Below the pieces are notes generated by a model. It was not told the DNA's origin and did not search any database. It worked only from the letters and a program-made list of their open reading frames with translations. 49,798 nt of DNA from a virus: IMG/VR virus record IMGVR_UViG_3300042891_000371, positions 1-49,798 of that record; one strand, 5' to 3'. Position 1 is the first letter of the stretch, and each line of letters begins with the position of its first letter. Positions 7,930-17,252 of the stretch are shown here, piece after piece. The translations under genes were made by a program, and so were the position numbers.

Positions 7930-9294
7930 ATGAATAAAGCTGAATTTAGAGAACTTATTGAAGAAGCTTATTTCGAAGTATTAGCTGAAAAGAAAGCTAC
8001 ACTTTGCGGAAGATGCGGACATACTCATGTCAAAGGAACACCTTGTCCAAGACCTTTTAAAGAAGGATTATCACCTCATGGTGATGATGCTTATATTAAA
8101 AAAGTAAAGTCTGAAAAAAACGAATCTCATTTTAAGATAGGTGATAAAGTAAAAATGTCTCATGGCGGAACCGGAGTTGTAAAATCTTTAGATAAAGAAC
8201 ACGGTGCTGATGATGAAAAGTACTACGGTATTGAATTACCGAGCGGTAAAATACATAAACATTCACCAAACGAATTAGAAAAACTAGACGAGAACGAAGA
8301 AGGTAACACAGTAAAACCAAAAGACCTACCTAAGGATTTTTTAAAATCAATAGAAGATAAATACGGTCCTATAAAAGATGAAGACTTTTTTAATAAAGAT
8401 TTATCTACATATTTTAAAACAGATCTTGTAAATCAAGAGACTGGAGGAATTAGACATAAGATAATTCAATTACCTAGTTTTGAAAATTTATTCCGTAATT
8501 TATCATCTGCAGTTGATTCAACAAAAGAGTTGATGCATATTGATGATATTCGTAAAGATGAAAAAGCAAGACAAGTATTTGAAGTTGTAAGTAAGACTTT
8601 CAATGCTCTTCGTCATTTCTTAAGAACTGAATACCCGGGTCAATATGCTATGATGAAGCAAAGACGTTCTATGAATGAATCAATTCTAGAAGATAAGTCT
8701 TTAGCAGAGTTAATTAAAGAAGAAGAACCTAAAGAAGAACCTGCAAAGAAGCCTGAAGAGAAAACAGATGAGAAGCCATTAGATAAGGCAGGAGAAGAAA
8801 CAGTATTAGAAACTGCTACAGATAAAATGCTAGGTAAATTTCCTAGTCTAAAGCAAGCTGTAGAATCTTTACTTACAAATCAATATGGTGAATTCGTAGA
8901 AGAAATTCTATGGGTAGCACCTCGTCCTTCTACTTTTAGAGTTGAATTAAAAAACAAACAAAACTTTATATTAAAGTGGACTGGTAAAGGATTTGAAGCA
9001 CAAATTCAAGGAAAACGTTACTACATTAATAAGCTTGCAGATTTCGAACAAGCTTTAGATAAATTAAACGAACTACTTAAGTACGGACCTAACACAGGTG
9101 GAGAACCAGGTGAAGGTGGAGAAGATGATGGATCAAGCGGCGGTGGTGGTACTACCGGAGGTGATTTCCCAGGCGGAGAAGGCGGCGGAGCAGAAGAAGC
9201 ACCAGCACCAGAAGGTGGAGAAGGAGAAGAAGGAGGAGCTGATCTAGGAGGAGAAGACGTTGAATTTCAGGAACCGGCAGAAGAACCAAAATAA
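7930..9294 (+). CDS. Modular acidic protein: zinc knuckle, KOW/SH3-like segment, Gly-rich tail
   Basis: The ATG at 7930 gives 454 aa; an upstream in-frame start at 7873 would overlap the previous gene and is rejected. The protein begins with an amphipathic helix ending in EVLAE, then a Cys/His cluster (LCGRCGHTH, then CPRP) that could bind zinc. A small β-barrel-like segment ([18 protein letters not shown]) follows. A helical middle leads to a C-terminal tail of about 60 residues rich in Gly, Glu and Pro. Such multi-module, low-complexity proteins upstream of terminase occur in other T4-like aquatic phages, but no function is established to my knowledge. It directly abuts the next gene. Confidence 0.6.
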   Translation: MNKAEFRELIEEAYFEVLAEKKATLCGRCGHTHVKGTPCPRPFKEGLSPHGDDAYIKKVKSEKNESHFKIGDKVKMSHGGTGVVKSLDKEHGADDEKYYGIELPSGKIHKHSPNELEKLDENEEGNTVKPKDLPKDFLKSIEDKYGPIKDEDFFNKDLSTYFKTDLVNQETGGIRHKIIQLPSFENLFRNLSSAVDSTKELMHIDDIRKDEKARQVFEVVSKTFNALRHFLRTEYPGQYAMMKQRRSMNESILEDKSLAELIKEEEPKEEPAKKPEEKTDEKPLDKAGEETVLETATDKMLGKFPSLKQAVESLLTNQYGEFVEEILWVAPRPSTFRVELKNKQNFILKWTGKGFEAQIQGKRYYINKLADFEQALDKLNELLKYGPNTGGEPGEGGEDDGSSGGGGTTGGDFPGGEGGGAEEAPAPEGGEGEEGGADLGGEDVEFQEPAEEPK

Positions 9295-10464
9295 ATGAAT
9301 TTAGTAGAAAAAGCAATACTAGAATGGTCTTTTAGATGTGAAAAAGGATACCCTGACATGTCTAATGAAAAAGATATGGATCTATTTGAATCGTTATTTG
9401 GATTTAGATTAGATGAAGGAGTTCTTAAATGGAATGACTTTAGTGATGCAAGTAGGAAATATAGCCGATTACAGGCAATAGATAATAAAATAGAAAACAA
9501 ATCACCATTTCAATTTAAAGATGGAAGTCAAAGTGTATTAACATACGCTGATGATTCTTATGCTCCTTTATTCCATTCAATGGAAGTAGATGCAATTAAA
9601 AAGATTGGCGGCACTCGTATAAATCAGTTCCCTTTTTTTAAAGATCAAGACGGGAATGATGTTAGCTTTAGTGCATTAGAAAAGACGAGAGAATTTGGAG
9701 GCTCTGGAGGTAGTAAAGTTGCTACAACAGAAAGACAAGAGCATGGACTAATCGACGCTATAAATGCAGTACCAGGAGTTAAGACTTTGAAAGGTACAAA
9801 CGGAGTAGAAATTAACGGAGTACAAGCTGCAACTAAGGTAGATGGATTAAATGAGTTTGGTAGTGAACCTTATGCAGATGTTATTCTAAAAGTGAAAGGA
9901 CAAGATATTAAAGTCTCGGCTAAGGGTAACGAAGCACCTACATTAGCAGGCGGAGGAGTTAAAGGAATGACCGCTATGGCTATAACTAACTCTGAAATTA
10001 GAGAATGGTTAACAGACTTCTATGAAGATGCTTACCAGTTCTATCAAGATAGAGTTGAAGCAAATAACTTAGAAGGAGTAAATTTAGCTGGTAATAAACT
10101 TATACCAGATGTATCTAGAAAAATACCAAAAGAACTGATAAAGCCTATCATACAAGGTACAATACCAATGGGTGGACCTATAGAGTATTACTACAAGGGA
10201 GATATGGAAGTTAAGTTTGAAATAGAAGGTAACACGGTTAATTTCAAAAACGGAAAGTTTATACCTATTGATACTTTTATTGAGGAACACGGTAGTAGTC
10301 TTTATGCTCATATAAGAAAGAGAGATGGAGATTTTTTCTTTACAAACTCACAACAAGATATAAACGGTATAATACTACGTCGTATATTTACGAAAAAAGA
10401 AGGAAGTAACTCAACTCAATCTAGATTCGGAACCTTAGATAAGATTCGCGGGATTGAGATATAA
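9295..10464 (+). CDS. Unknown protein, possible PD-(D/E)XK-like nuclease
   Basis: The 389-aa protein starts immediately after the preceding stop. The central region has TTERQEHGLIDAI, then YADVILKVKGQDIKVSAKG. The latter is a β-hairpin with D...DIK spacing that resembles the active site of restriction-type nucleases, and the former supplies an upstream conserved-looking Glu. This reading is tentative. The C-terminal half contains a β-rich segment (VKFEIEGNTVNFKNGKF). It lies ten bases before the terminase gene. It could be a packaging-associated nuclease or a virion protein. Confidence 0.45.
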   Translation: MNLVEKAILEWSFRCEKGYPDMSNEKDMDLFESLFGFRLDEGVLKWNDFSDASRKYSRLQAIDNKIENKSPFQFKDGSQSVLTYADDSYAPLFHSMEVDAIKKIGGTRINQFPFFKDQDGNDVSFSALEKTREFGGSGGSKVATTERQEHGLIDAINAVPGVKTLKGTNGVEINGVQAATKVDGLNEFGSEPYADVILKVKGQDIKVSAKGNEAPTLAGGGVKGMTAMAITNSEIREWLTDFYEDAYQFYQDRVEANNLEGVNLAGNKLIPDVSRKIPKELIKPIIQGTIPMGGPIEYYYKGDMEVKFEIEGNTVNFKNGKFIPIDTFIEEHGSSLYAHIRKRDGDFFFTNSQQDINGIILRRIFTKKEGSNSTQSRFGTLDKIRGIEI

Positions 10465-10474
10465 TTAATTAGTT

Positions 10475-12049
10475 ATGTCGCAAGATATTAAAAACATAAT
10501 AGCACAAGAGTATATCAAATGTGCTAAAGATCCAGCATACTTCATGAAGAAGTATTGCTATATTCAGCATCCTACCCGAGGTAGAATTCTTTTTAATCTT
10601 TACCCATTTCAGGAGAAAGTACTACATTTATTTAGAGATAATCAATTTCTTATTACTTTAAAGTCTAGACAGCTTGGTATATCAACCTTAGCAGCTGGCT
10701 ACTCTTTATGGTTAATGATCTTTCATAAAGATAAGAACGTATTAGCCTTAGCAACTACACAGGCAACAGCTAGAAACCTGGTAACAAAGGTGCAATTTAT
10801 GTACGAACAGTTACCTAAGTGGTTACGGTTGCAAGCAGTAGAGAAGAATAAATTATCATTGAGATTAAAAAACGGATCAAAAATTCAAGCTAAATCAAGT
10901 AACTCAGATGCTGCTCGTTCAGAGGCGGTATCTCTACTTTTAATAGATGAGGCTGCTTTTATCGATAACATTGAAGAAACCTTTACAGCTGCACAACAAA
11001 CCCTAGCAACCGGAGGTCAATGTATGGCCTTATCAACTCCTAATGGTATTGGTAACTGGTTCCATTCTACGTATGCTAAAGCAGAAACAGCAGAAAATTC
11101 ATTTATACCTATCAAACTACCTTGGACTGTCCACCCTGAAAGAAATCAAACCTGGAGAGATCAACAAGATAGAGACTTAGGTCCTCGAATGGCTGCACAA
11201 GAGTGTGATTGTGACTTCTTATCATCAGGTGAAACCGTATTTGAACCAGAAGATTTAATATTTTATGAAGAAACTTATCAGAAAGATCCAGCAGAAAAAA
11301 GAGGAGTTGACGGTAATTTATGGGTGTGGGAAAGTCCTGATTACTCAAAATCTTATATGGTTACAGCCGACGTATCTAGAGGCGACTCTACTGACTATTC
11401 TACGTTTCACGTAATGGATATAGAAAGTTGTGTGCAGGTAGCAGAATACAAAGGAAAGTTATCTCCAAAAGAATTTGGAAACGTTCTTGTAGGTATTGCT
11501 TCTGAGTATAACGATGCACTTTTAGTAGTAGAAAACGCAAATATAGGGTGGTCTACTATAGAACAGATACTAGAAAGAGAATATAAAAATATATATTATA
11601 GTTCAACTTCCAACATGGATACAGTTGAATCTTATATGTCCAAGTACGAAAGAGAAAAACTCGTTCCCGGCTTTACAATGTCAATGAGAACCCGTCCTTT
11701 AGTGGTTGCTAAGATGACTGAGTATATTAGGGAAAAAGCAGTTACGGTACAATCTAAAAGATTATTACACGAAATGCGAGTGTTTGTATGGAAGAACGGA
11801 AAAGCACAAGCTCAAACAAATTATAATGACGATTTAGTGATGGCCTTCGCAACCTCACTGTATGTAAGAGATACCGCATTAAGACTAAGACAACAAGGTC
11901 TTGACTTAGCTAGAGCACAGCTTTCCTCTTTTGGAAACCTTAATGCAAAAAACCAAGCTGTTATATCAACAGTTGGATCCCACCGAAATAATCCGTATCT
12001 TATAGACATGGGTGGCCAGCAGAAAGAAGATATCAGCTGGTTATTTTAA
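10475..12049 (+). CDS. gp17: Terminase large subunit (T4 gp17-like)
   Basis: This is the ATP-driven packaging motor and headful nuclease that docks on the portal. Its 524 aa are somewhat shorter than T4 gp17. The ATPase half has the variant Walker A SRQLGIST at residues 64-71 and Walker B LLLIDEA at 154-160 with the catalytic Glu159. The RNase H-like nuclease half begins at TADVSRGDSTDYS (Asp299), and a downstream NDDLVMAFA supplies the last acidic pair. A small-subunit gene (gp16) was not recognised beside it. The start follows TTAGTT with no Shine-Dalgarno. The portal gene follows, preceded by a promoter-like octamer. Confidence 0.97.
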   Translation: MSQDIKNIIAQEYIKCAKDPAYFMKKYCYIQHPTRGRILFNLYPFQEKVLHLFRDNQFLITLKSRQLGISTLAAGYSLWLMIFHKDKNVLALATTQATARNLVTKVQFMYEQLPKWLRLQAVEKNKLSLRLKNGSKIQAKSSNSDAARSEAVSLLLIDEAAFIDNIEETFTAAQQTLATGGQCMALSTPNGIGNWFHSTYAKAETAENSFIPIKLPWTVHPERNQTWRDQQDRDLGPRMAAQECDCDFLSSGETVFEPEDLIFYEETYQKDPAEKRGVDGNLWVWESPDYSKSYMVTADVSRGDSTDYSTFHVMDIESCVQVAEYKGKLSPKEFGNVLVGIASEYNDALLVVENANIGWSTIEQILEREYKNIYYSSTSNMDTVESYMSKYEREKLVPGFTMSMRTRPLVVAKMTEYIREKAVTVQSKRLLHEMRVFVWKNGKAQAQTNYNDDLVMAFATSLYVRDTALRLRQQGLDLARAQLSSFGNLNAKNQAVISTVGSHRNNPYLIDMGGQQKEDISWLF

Positions 12050-12056
12050 ACGAATC

Positions 12057-12064
12057 TATTTATA
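12057..12064 (+). promoter_or_regulatory. Late-promoter-like octamer TATTTATA
   Basis: TATTTATA lies in the 35-base gap between terminase and portal genes, 28 bases upstream of the portal ATG. Confidence 0.6.
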
Positions 12065-12084
12065 ACTAAAGACATTTTAATTAA

Positions 12085-13992
12085 ATGGCAGATAAAGGCT
12101 TATTTAGTAGACTACAGCGACTCTTTGCTACAGACGTTATTATACGTAACGTTGGTGGTGATGAATTAAAAGTAGTTGATCCTAATCAAATACAGACAAC
12201 CGGTAAGTACCAGACTAACTCTCTTATAGATAGGTTTAGTAGATTATATATCTATAACAATAGAAATATATTCAACCCCAATCTAAACTTTCAGACACTA
12301 AGAATTCAGCTCTATTCAGATTATGAAGCAATGGACACAGATCCAATCTTAGCTTCTGCATTAGACATTATAGCTGATGAAGCAACCGTAAAAAACGATT
12401 TTGGTGAAGTCTTAGCTATTAGATCTTCTGACGAGAATATTCAACGAGTACTTTATAATTTATTTTACGATGTGTTAAACATTGAATTTAACTTATGGTC
12501 ATGGACTCGTAACATGGTTAAGTACGGAGACTTCTTTTTGAAGTTAGAGATTGCAGACGGATTAGGAGTATATAATATACTACCTTATACAGTTTACCAC
12601 GTTTCTCGACATGAAGGGCAGGATATTGAAAATCCTACAAAAGTAACCTTCCAAATCGACTTAGACGGTTTAGCGACTTCACAAAGTCCAAACTATACTC
12701 CGAATACAAATAAGAAGATTATTGAACTAGATAACTACGAAGTAGCTCACTTTAGATTAATATCAGACACAAATTACCTACCTTATGGCCGTTCATACTT
12801 AGAACCAGCTCGTAAGATTTTTAAACAATTAACTTTAATGGAAGATGCGATGTTAATTCACCGTATCATGAGAGCTCCAGAAAAGAGAATGTTCTATATT
12901 AATGTAGGTCAAATACCACCAGCAGAGGTTGAACAGTTTATGCAAAAGACTATCAACACTATGAAAAAGACTCCTTACATGGGTCAAGATGGTCAATATA
13001 ACTTACGATTCAACCTTCAGAATATGATGGAAGATTTCTACTTACCTGTAAGGGGAGGTGATACTTCTACTCGTATTGAGACTACAAAAGGATTAGAGTA
13101 CGACGGTACAAATGACGTTGTTTACTTAAGAGATAAATTATTTGCTGCATTAAAGATACCTAAAGCTTATTTCGGATACGAAGGAGAATTGCAAGGTAAA
13201 GCAACCTTAGCAGCAGAAGATATTCGTTTTGCTAGAACAGTAGAAAGAGTACAAAAGATTATGGAATCTGAATTAACTAAGATTGCATTAGTCCATTTGT
13301 ATGCTCAAGGCTTTACTGGTGAATCTCTAGTTAACTTCGAAATCAAATTAACAAACCCATCTATTGTTTACGAACAAGAAAGAGTTGCTTTAATGAAAGA
13401 GAAGATTGATTTAGCAGCTCAAATGCTAGATACTAAATTATTCTCAACAGACTATATCTACGATAACATCTTCCACTTATCAGAAGATAAGTACAACGAG
13501 ATGCGAGAACTAATTAGAGAAGATTTTAAGAGAAACTTTAGATTAGCTCAAATAGAAGGAGAAGGTAATGATCCAGCTCAATCAGGAAGATCTTACGGTA
13601 CACCACATGACCTAGCGTCAATGTACGGTAGACGATCTACAGCAACAGATAGACTTTCAGGAGCAGGTCCAGGTTCAGTACCTCCAGGTTACGAAGATCA
13701 TCCTTCACCACCACGAGGGTTAACTGATCCAGGAGAAGAAGGTGGTCGTCCTAGAACAAATATGTCAATCTACCATACTAATGATAATCCTTTAGGAGGA
13801 CGAGATCCATTAGGTAGCCATGGTATGAAAGGAGGCTTCCCAAGCGATAATGAAAACGTAATGGAAGGGTTTAATACAAAGGCTATATACCATCGAAATA
13901 AAGAAGTATTAAAAGAAATGGTCTTTAATACTCAGAAGAAAGATGAATCAAATCTACTAAAAGAAGACAATATTAGAGATTTAGGTGAATAA
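12085..13992 (+). CDS. gp20: Portal protein (T4 gp20-like)
   Basis: The 635-aa protein forms the dodecameric ring at the head vertex through which DNA enters. Position directly after terminase, size, and segments such as YEAMDTDPILASALDIIADE, GRSYLEPARKIFKQL and EGELQGKATLAAEDIRFA fit the gp20 family. It is longer than T4 gp20 because of a C-terminal Gly/Pro/Arg-rich extension (about residues 515-600), followed by a short charged tail. That extension is low-complexity and may be disordered. The start ATGGCAG follows TTAATTAA with no Shine-Dalgarno. Confidence 0.95.
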   Translation: MADKGLFSRLQRLFATDVIIRNVGGDELKVVDPNQIQTTGKYQTNSLIDRFSRLYIYNNRNIFNPNLNFQTLRIQLYSDYEAMDTDPILASALDIIADEATVKNDFGEVLAIRSSDENIQRVLYNLFYDVLNIEFNLWSWTRNMVKYGDFFLKLEIADGLGVYNILPYTVYHVSRHEGQDIENPTKVTFQIDLDGLATSQSPNYTPNTNKKIIELDNYEVAHFRLISDTNYLPYGRSYLEPARKIFKQLTLMEDAMLIHRIMRAPEKRMFYINVGQIPPAEVEQFMQKTINTMKKTPYMGQDGQYNLRFNLQNMMEDFYLPVRGGDTSTRIETTKGLEYDGTNDVVYLRDKLFAALKIPKAYFGYEGELQGKATLAAEDIRFARTVERVQKIMESELTKIALVHLYAQGFTGESLVNFEIKLTNPSIVYEQERVALMKEKIDLAAQMLDTKLFSTDYIYDNIFHLSEDKYNEMRELIREDFKRNFRLAQIEGEGNDPAQSGRSYGTPHDLASMYGRRSTATDRLSGAGPGSVPPGYEDHPSPPRGLTDPGEEGGRPRTNMSIYHTNDNPLGGRDPLGSHGMKGGFPSDNENVMEGFNTKAIYHRNKEVLKEMVFNTQKKDESNLLKEDNIRDLGE

Positions 13993-13996
13993 AGCA

Positions 13997-14004
13997 TATT
14001 TATA
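13997..14004 (+). promoter_or_regulatory. Late-promoter-like octamer TATTTATA
   Basis: TATTTATA lies just after the portal stop codon, 24 bases upstream of the ATG at 14021. Confidence 0.6.
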
Positions 14005-14020
14005 ATAGGAAACCTATAAG

Positions 14021-14875
14021 ATGAAAGTAAAACATTCAAAGTATAAAAACACGGGGTTGATATTCGAATTGCTTGTTAAGCAAATCGCATCAGATACTCT
14101 ATCTAAAAAAGATTCTCCAGCAGTTAGTATCTTAAAAAAATTCTATGCAGGAAAGTCTTCTTTAGCTAAAGAGTATAAACTCTATGAATTTATTTCAAAA
14201 AACAATAATGTAACTCCTCTAAGAGCAGAAGCAATATTATCAACAATAACAGAAATCTCTCGCAAGTTAGATCAAGCTGCTATTAAGAAACAAAAGTACG
14301 AGTTAATTGCAGAAATAAAAAACCACTACAGTGTAGATGAGTTCTTTGCAATTCAGGTAAGAGACTACAAAGCATTAGCCGCTTTATACTGTTTATTAGA
14401 AACACAAAATAACGCAGAGAATGTTGATCCTAGTTCTTTAATTGAAAATAAAACAACAATTTTAGAACACTTAACATCAAAAATACAAAACGAAGAAGAT
14501 GTAAAAGATACTTTAATCGAAGAGTATTCAAAATACGATAAAGATTTAAGATTACTTACATTTAAAATCTTGTTAGAGAAGTTTAACGACAACTACAAAG
14601 ATTTACTTCCGGAACAAAAAAATATTTTAAAAGAGTTTATAACTTCTGTAAACTCAACTACCCGTCTTAGAACTATCGTAAATGAGGAATTAGAAAAGAT
14701 AGCAAAGAGAGTAGAAGAAATGTCTCAGAAGGTATCTGATCAGGTTATTAAGATTAAACTAGAAGAGGTAAGGAAAGCTATTAAACCTTTGACTAATAAG
14801 GAGAAAATAGGGGATACACATCTAGTTAACCTTATGCAGTACTATGAATTAGTACATGAACTTGAGACGATATGA
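14021..14875 (+). CDS. Helical head-region protein of unknown function
   Basis: The 284-aa protein is predicted almost entirely α-helical and rich in Lys, Glu and Leu. It begins MKVKHSKYKNTGLIFELLVK and has long amphipathic stretches. It lies between portal and prohead protease, where T4 has gp67/gp68 prohead-core genes. A prohead-core or assembly role is therefore possible by position, though its length exceeds both. No active-site motif was seen. It follows a promoter-like octamer and is coupled to the next gene by an ATGA overlap. Confidence 0.6.
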   Translation: MKVKHSKYKNTGLIFELLVKQIASDTLSKKDSPAVSILKKFYAGKSSLAKEYKLYEFISKNNNVTPLRAEAILSTITEISRKLDQAAIKKQKYELIAEIKNHYSVDEFFAIQVRDYKALAALYCLLETQNNAENVDPSSLIENKTTILEHLTSKIQNEEDVKDTLIEEYSKYDKDLRLLTFKILLEKFNDNYKDLLPEQKNILKEFITSVNSTTRLRTIVNEELEKIAKRVEEMSQKVSDQVIKIKLEEVRKAIKPLTNKEKIGDTHLVNLMQYYELVHELETI

Positions 14876-15126
14876 AACTAAGTGAATTGAGAAAATTAGT
14901 ACAAGAAGTACTTCAAGAAGCTAACGTAACTAACGTTGGTGGTTCTACTTATACTCCCGGAGCGAATGATGCATTTGCAACACGATTTGCTTTTGGAGGA
15001 AAAAAAGACAATAAAGCAACGAATTATGCGAAGAAGCTAGGCTTTAAAAAAGTAAGCCGCCCAAGCAGACCTTCAAATACAAAATTAATAGACTATCTAA
15101 ATGAAAACGCTACAAGAAAAGTTTAA
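14872..15126 (+). CDS. Small basic protein with capsid-targeting-like leader
   Basis: The 84-aa protein starts with an amphipathic helix MKLSELRKLVQEVLQE; LQE at residues 14-16 is a good [LI]xE site. After the leader comes a Gly/Thr/Lys-rich basic part (GGKKDNKATNYAKKLGFKK), as expected of a small internal head or DNA-associated peptide. It overlaps the previous gene by 4 bases and the next by 26 bases. The position between portal and protease resembles that of T4 gp67 (pip), which is also proteolysed, but sequence similarity to gp67 is not claimed. Confidence 0.55.
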   Translation: MKLSELRKLVQEVLQEANVTNVGGSTYTPGANDAFATRFAFGGKKDNKATNYAKKLGFKKVSRPSRPSNTKLIDYLNENATRKV

Positions 15127-15982
15127 CGCTGTAAACGAAAACAGATATACAAAAGCTGAATTCTTACGTGATGCTCAGAGACAATATCCTCAATTTATTA
15201 CTCGTTTTAACGGGTACGAAGATGCAGTACAAATCTTTAAGAATAGAGGTTTAATTGCAGAAGTAAAAGCGGTAGTTTATGACAACAAATCAGAAGACGC
15301 CTACAAGCCAGAGACTATTAGAAGAGCAGTAGATATCGAATTAGATGCTATGGGTGTTGATTCTGCAGGAACAGTGAAAGAAGAAGAGTACGAGAAAGCT
15401 AAGAAAAAAGCAATGGCTAACTTAGAAAAAGATTGTAACCATTACTTAAACCTGATGGCTAAAGAATCTCCTAAAGTAGATAAACATGACCAAATGGTAG
15501 TTGCTAAAGATAATAATAAAGTAGATACTTTTAACGGTATGAAGAAAGCCGAATTAAAAGAAGCTATGAAGAAAGTTATTGTTAATATTTTAGAAGATAA
15601 GCAGCCACTAAATGAGGCAGCTGCAGAAAAATTAGAGCAATACATTAATTACGAGAACCCAGATAATCAAGATTTAGCAGCAAGAATCAGAAAAGGTGCT
15701 ACAGAATTAGCAGCACATATTGCTAAGATTGAAAAAATGTATTTAGATACAAGAGAAAATATAGAGGGTATCTACGAAGAGATTGGCTCTTTTATGGCTC
15801 CTGCAGTATCTAATGCATTTAAAGAAGATTTAAAACCAGTAATGGCTAAGTATTTTGCTATAGAAACTCCAAAGTCTAGACGTTTATCTCCAGAAGAGTT
15901 AGAACAATTAGGCTACTCAGCAAGTAATTCTAGAGGAGCAACGTTTTCGTTAAGAGAAGGCAAAATTATAAAAAGTAAATAA
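15101..15982 (+). CDS. Helical prohead-region protein of unknown function
   Basis: The 293-aa charged helical protein overlaps the previous gene by 26 bases and lies two bases before gp21. It begins MKTLQEKFNAVNE, a weaker version of the recurring leader. A pair of internal sequences (AELKEAMKKVIVNILEDKQP, then NEAAAEKLEQY) also contain ILE/LxE-like sites, consistent with multi-site processing. The C-terminus includes RRLSPEELEQLGY. A prohead-core role is inferred from its place between portal and protease. Confidence 0.55.
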   Translation: MKTLQEKFNAVNENRYTKAEFLRDAQRQYPQFITRFNGYEDAVQIFKNRGLIAEVKAVVYDNKSEDAYKPETIRRAVDIELDAMGVDSAGTVKEEEYEKAKKKAMANLEKDCNHYLNLMAKESPKVDKHDQMVVAKDNNKVDTFNGMKKAELKEAMKKVIVNILEDKQPLNEAAAEKLEQYINYENPDNQDLAARIRKGATELAAHIAKIEKMYLDTRENIEGIYEEIGSFMAPAVSNAFKEDLKPVMAKYFAIETPKSRRLSPEELEQLGYSASNSRGATFSLREGKIIKSK

Positions 15983-15984
15983 GC

Positions 15985-16560
15985 ATGGCATTATTAGTAG
16001 AAGTACAAACCTTTAGACCTATTCTTAGAGAATCTAAGGAAAGACCTGGAGTATTCGAAGTAGAAGGTATTATGCAACGTGCTGGAGCTAAAAACCAGAA
16101 CGGACGTGTTTATGACAAACGAATACTTTTACGCGAAGTAGATAAATATGTAACCGAGTTTGTTAAGAACGGAAACGCCTACGGTGAATTAGATCATCCA
16201 GAATCTGCTATAGTATCTTTAAAGAATGCATCTCATATCATAAAAGAATTATGGTGGAAAGGTGATGAACTAATGGGTAGAGTAGAACTACTTAATACAC
16301 CATCAGGAAACATTGTAAAAGAGATTATTAAAGCAGGACATACTATCGGTATTTCTTCTAGAGGTACAGGATCTGTACAGCAGACAAACGAAGGTACTTT
16401 AGAAGTACAACCAGATTTTGAATTAGTTTGTTGGGATTTCGTATCTAATCCATCTACACATGGTGCATTTATGAATCCAATCTCATTAAACGAAAGTACA
16501 CAAGCTGTTTCTAAGTTTAGTAAACTAGACAGTATTATAAACGACATATTAAGAGCGTAA
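15985..16560 (+). CDS. gp21: Prohead maturation protease (T4 gp21-like)
   Basis: The 191-aa serine protease of the herpesvirus-assemblin-like fold cleaves scaffold, capsid and internal proteins after [LI]xE in T4. Catalytic residues are visible as GELDHPE (His71) and GISSRGTGS (Ser124 or Ser125), with WDFVSNPSTHGAFM near the end as in the family. Its own N-terminus (MALLVE) may be a self-cleavage site. Its presence gives a rationale for the leader-bearing proteins around it. The stop overlaps the next ATG (TAATG). Confidence 0.93.
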   Translation: MALLVEVQTFRPILRESKERPGVFEVEGIMQRAGAKNQNGRVYDKRILLREVDKYVTEFVKNGNAYGELDHPESAIVSLKNASHIIKELWWKGDELMGRVELLNTPSGNIVKEIIKAGHTIGISSRGTGSVQQTNEGTLEVQPDFELVCWDFVSNPSTHGAFMNPISLNESTQAVSKFSKLDSIINDILRA

Positions 16561-17108
16561 TGAAGTTAGCTACAATTATACTAGAAGACCAAAACAAAGT
16601 AGATCAACTAGCAGCAGCCTTAGGTGGTGAGTTTAAAACACTAGCTAAAGGTATTGACACAGAGTTTGATAAAGCTGATGACCCTAAAGAAGGGTTGATT
16701 ACAACAGCAAGTCTTATAGTAGCATTACCAGCTATATTAGGATTAATTGCACGTCTAGGAAGAAACGCTTCTAAGTTAGTAAGACAGTATTTTGGAGCAA
16801 AACCAGAAGATCCTTCAGCAGCTGAAAAGTATTTCCAAGATATGGGTAAATTAGCTGATCAGTTACATCATTTATATGTTAGACCTATTGAAGCAATTGT
16901 TCACAAGTTTGTTAAAGATCCTAAAAAGGCTCATAACATTTCGAATGCTATCTTTCACATAATAGTTGCAATCTTCTTAATCGCTTCAGGTGTTACAGCA
17001 GTAAAAGCATTACAAGCTAAGAATATTAGTTTAGCTAGTTTAGAAGGTGCATTAACCGCTGTAAAAGGTGGTGAAGTAAAAGAATACTTAAGCAAGTTCT
17101 TTGCGTAA
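16560..17108 (+). CDS. Leader-bearing protein with two hydrophobic segments
   Basis: The 182-aa protein begins MKLATIILE|D, again the recurring leader. Two hydrophobic stretches (residues about 46-65, LITTASLIVALPAILGLIA, and 128-150, containing IFHIIVAIFLIASGV) could be transmembrane helices or buried helices. Between them is a charged segment with QLHHLYVRPIE. It lies between the prohead protease and scaffold genes. A putative membrane-active protein carried in the head would be an attractive idea (for example, ejected with DNA), but that is inference. Its start overlaps the gp21 stop. Confidence 0.5.
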   Translation: MKLATIILEDQNKVDQLAAALGGEFKTLAKGIDTEFDKADDPKEGLITTASLIVALPAILGLIARLGRNASKLVRQYFGAKPEDPSAAEKYFQDMGKLADQLHHLYVRPIEAIVHKFVKDPKKAHNISNAIFHIIVAIFLIASGVTAVKALQAKNISLASLEGALTAVKGGEVKEYLSKFFA

Positions 17109-17252
17109 TATATAAAAGTTTTCAAGTATTTAACTGTTTTCGGAAATAGTATATATTTATATACAAATATACCGTTTTTATACGGTATCCCACACTACAA
17201 ATTTCTATTACGATTCTAATAATCGTACAAATCACAACAATTTTATTGTAAA
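17109..17252 (+). promoter_or_regulatory. Long 5' leader of the scaffold gene with promoter octamer and two hairpins
   Basis: This 144-base gap contains TATTTATA at 17154-17161, 99 bases before the gp22 ATG. That is much farther than for other genes. Between them are two perfect 7-bp stem-loops: 17169-17188 (ATACCGT, 6-base loop) and 17209-17227 (TACGATT, 5-base loop). Neither is followed by a T-tract, so they look like mRNA-leader structures that could stabilise or control the gp22-gp23 message rather than terminators. Confidence 0.5.

Noticed and set aside
17169-17188. Hairpin with ATACCGT stem as a terminator after the 182-aa gene
   Set aside because: No T-tract follows, and it lies downstream of the late octamer, so it is in the gp22 leader.
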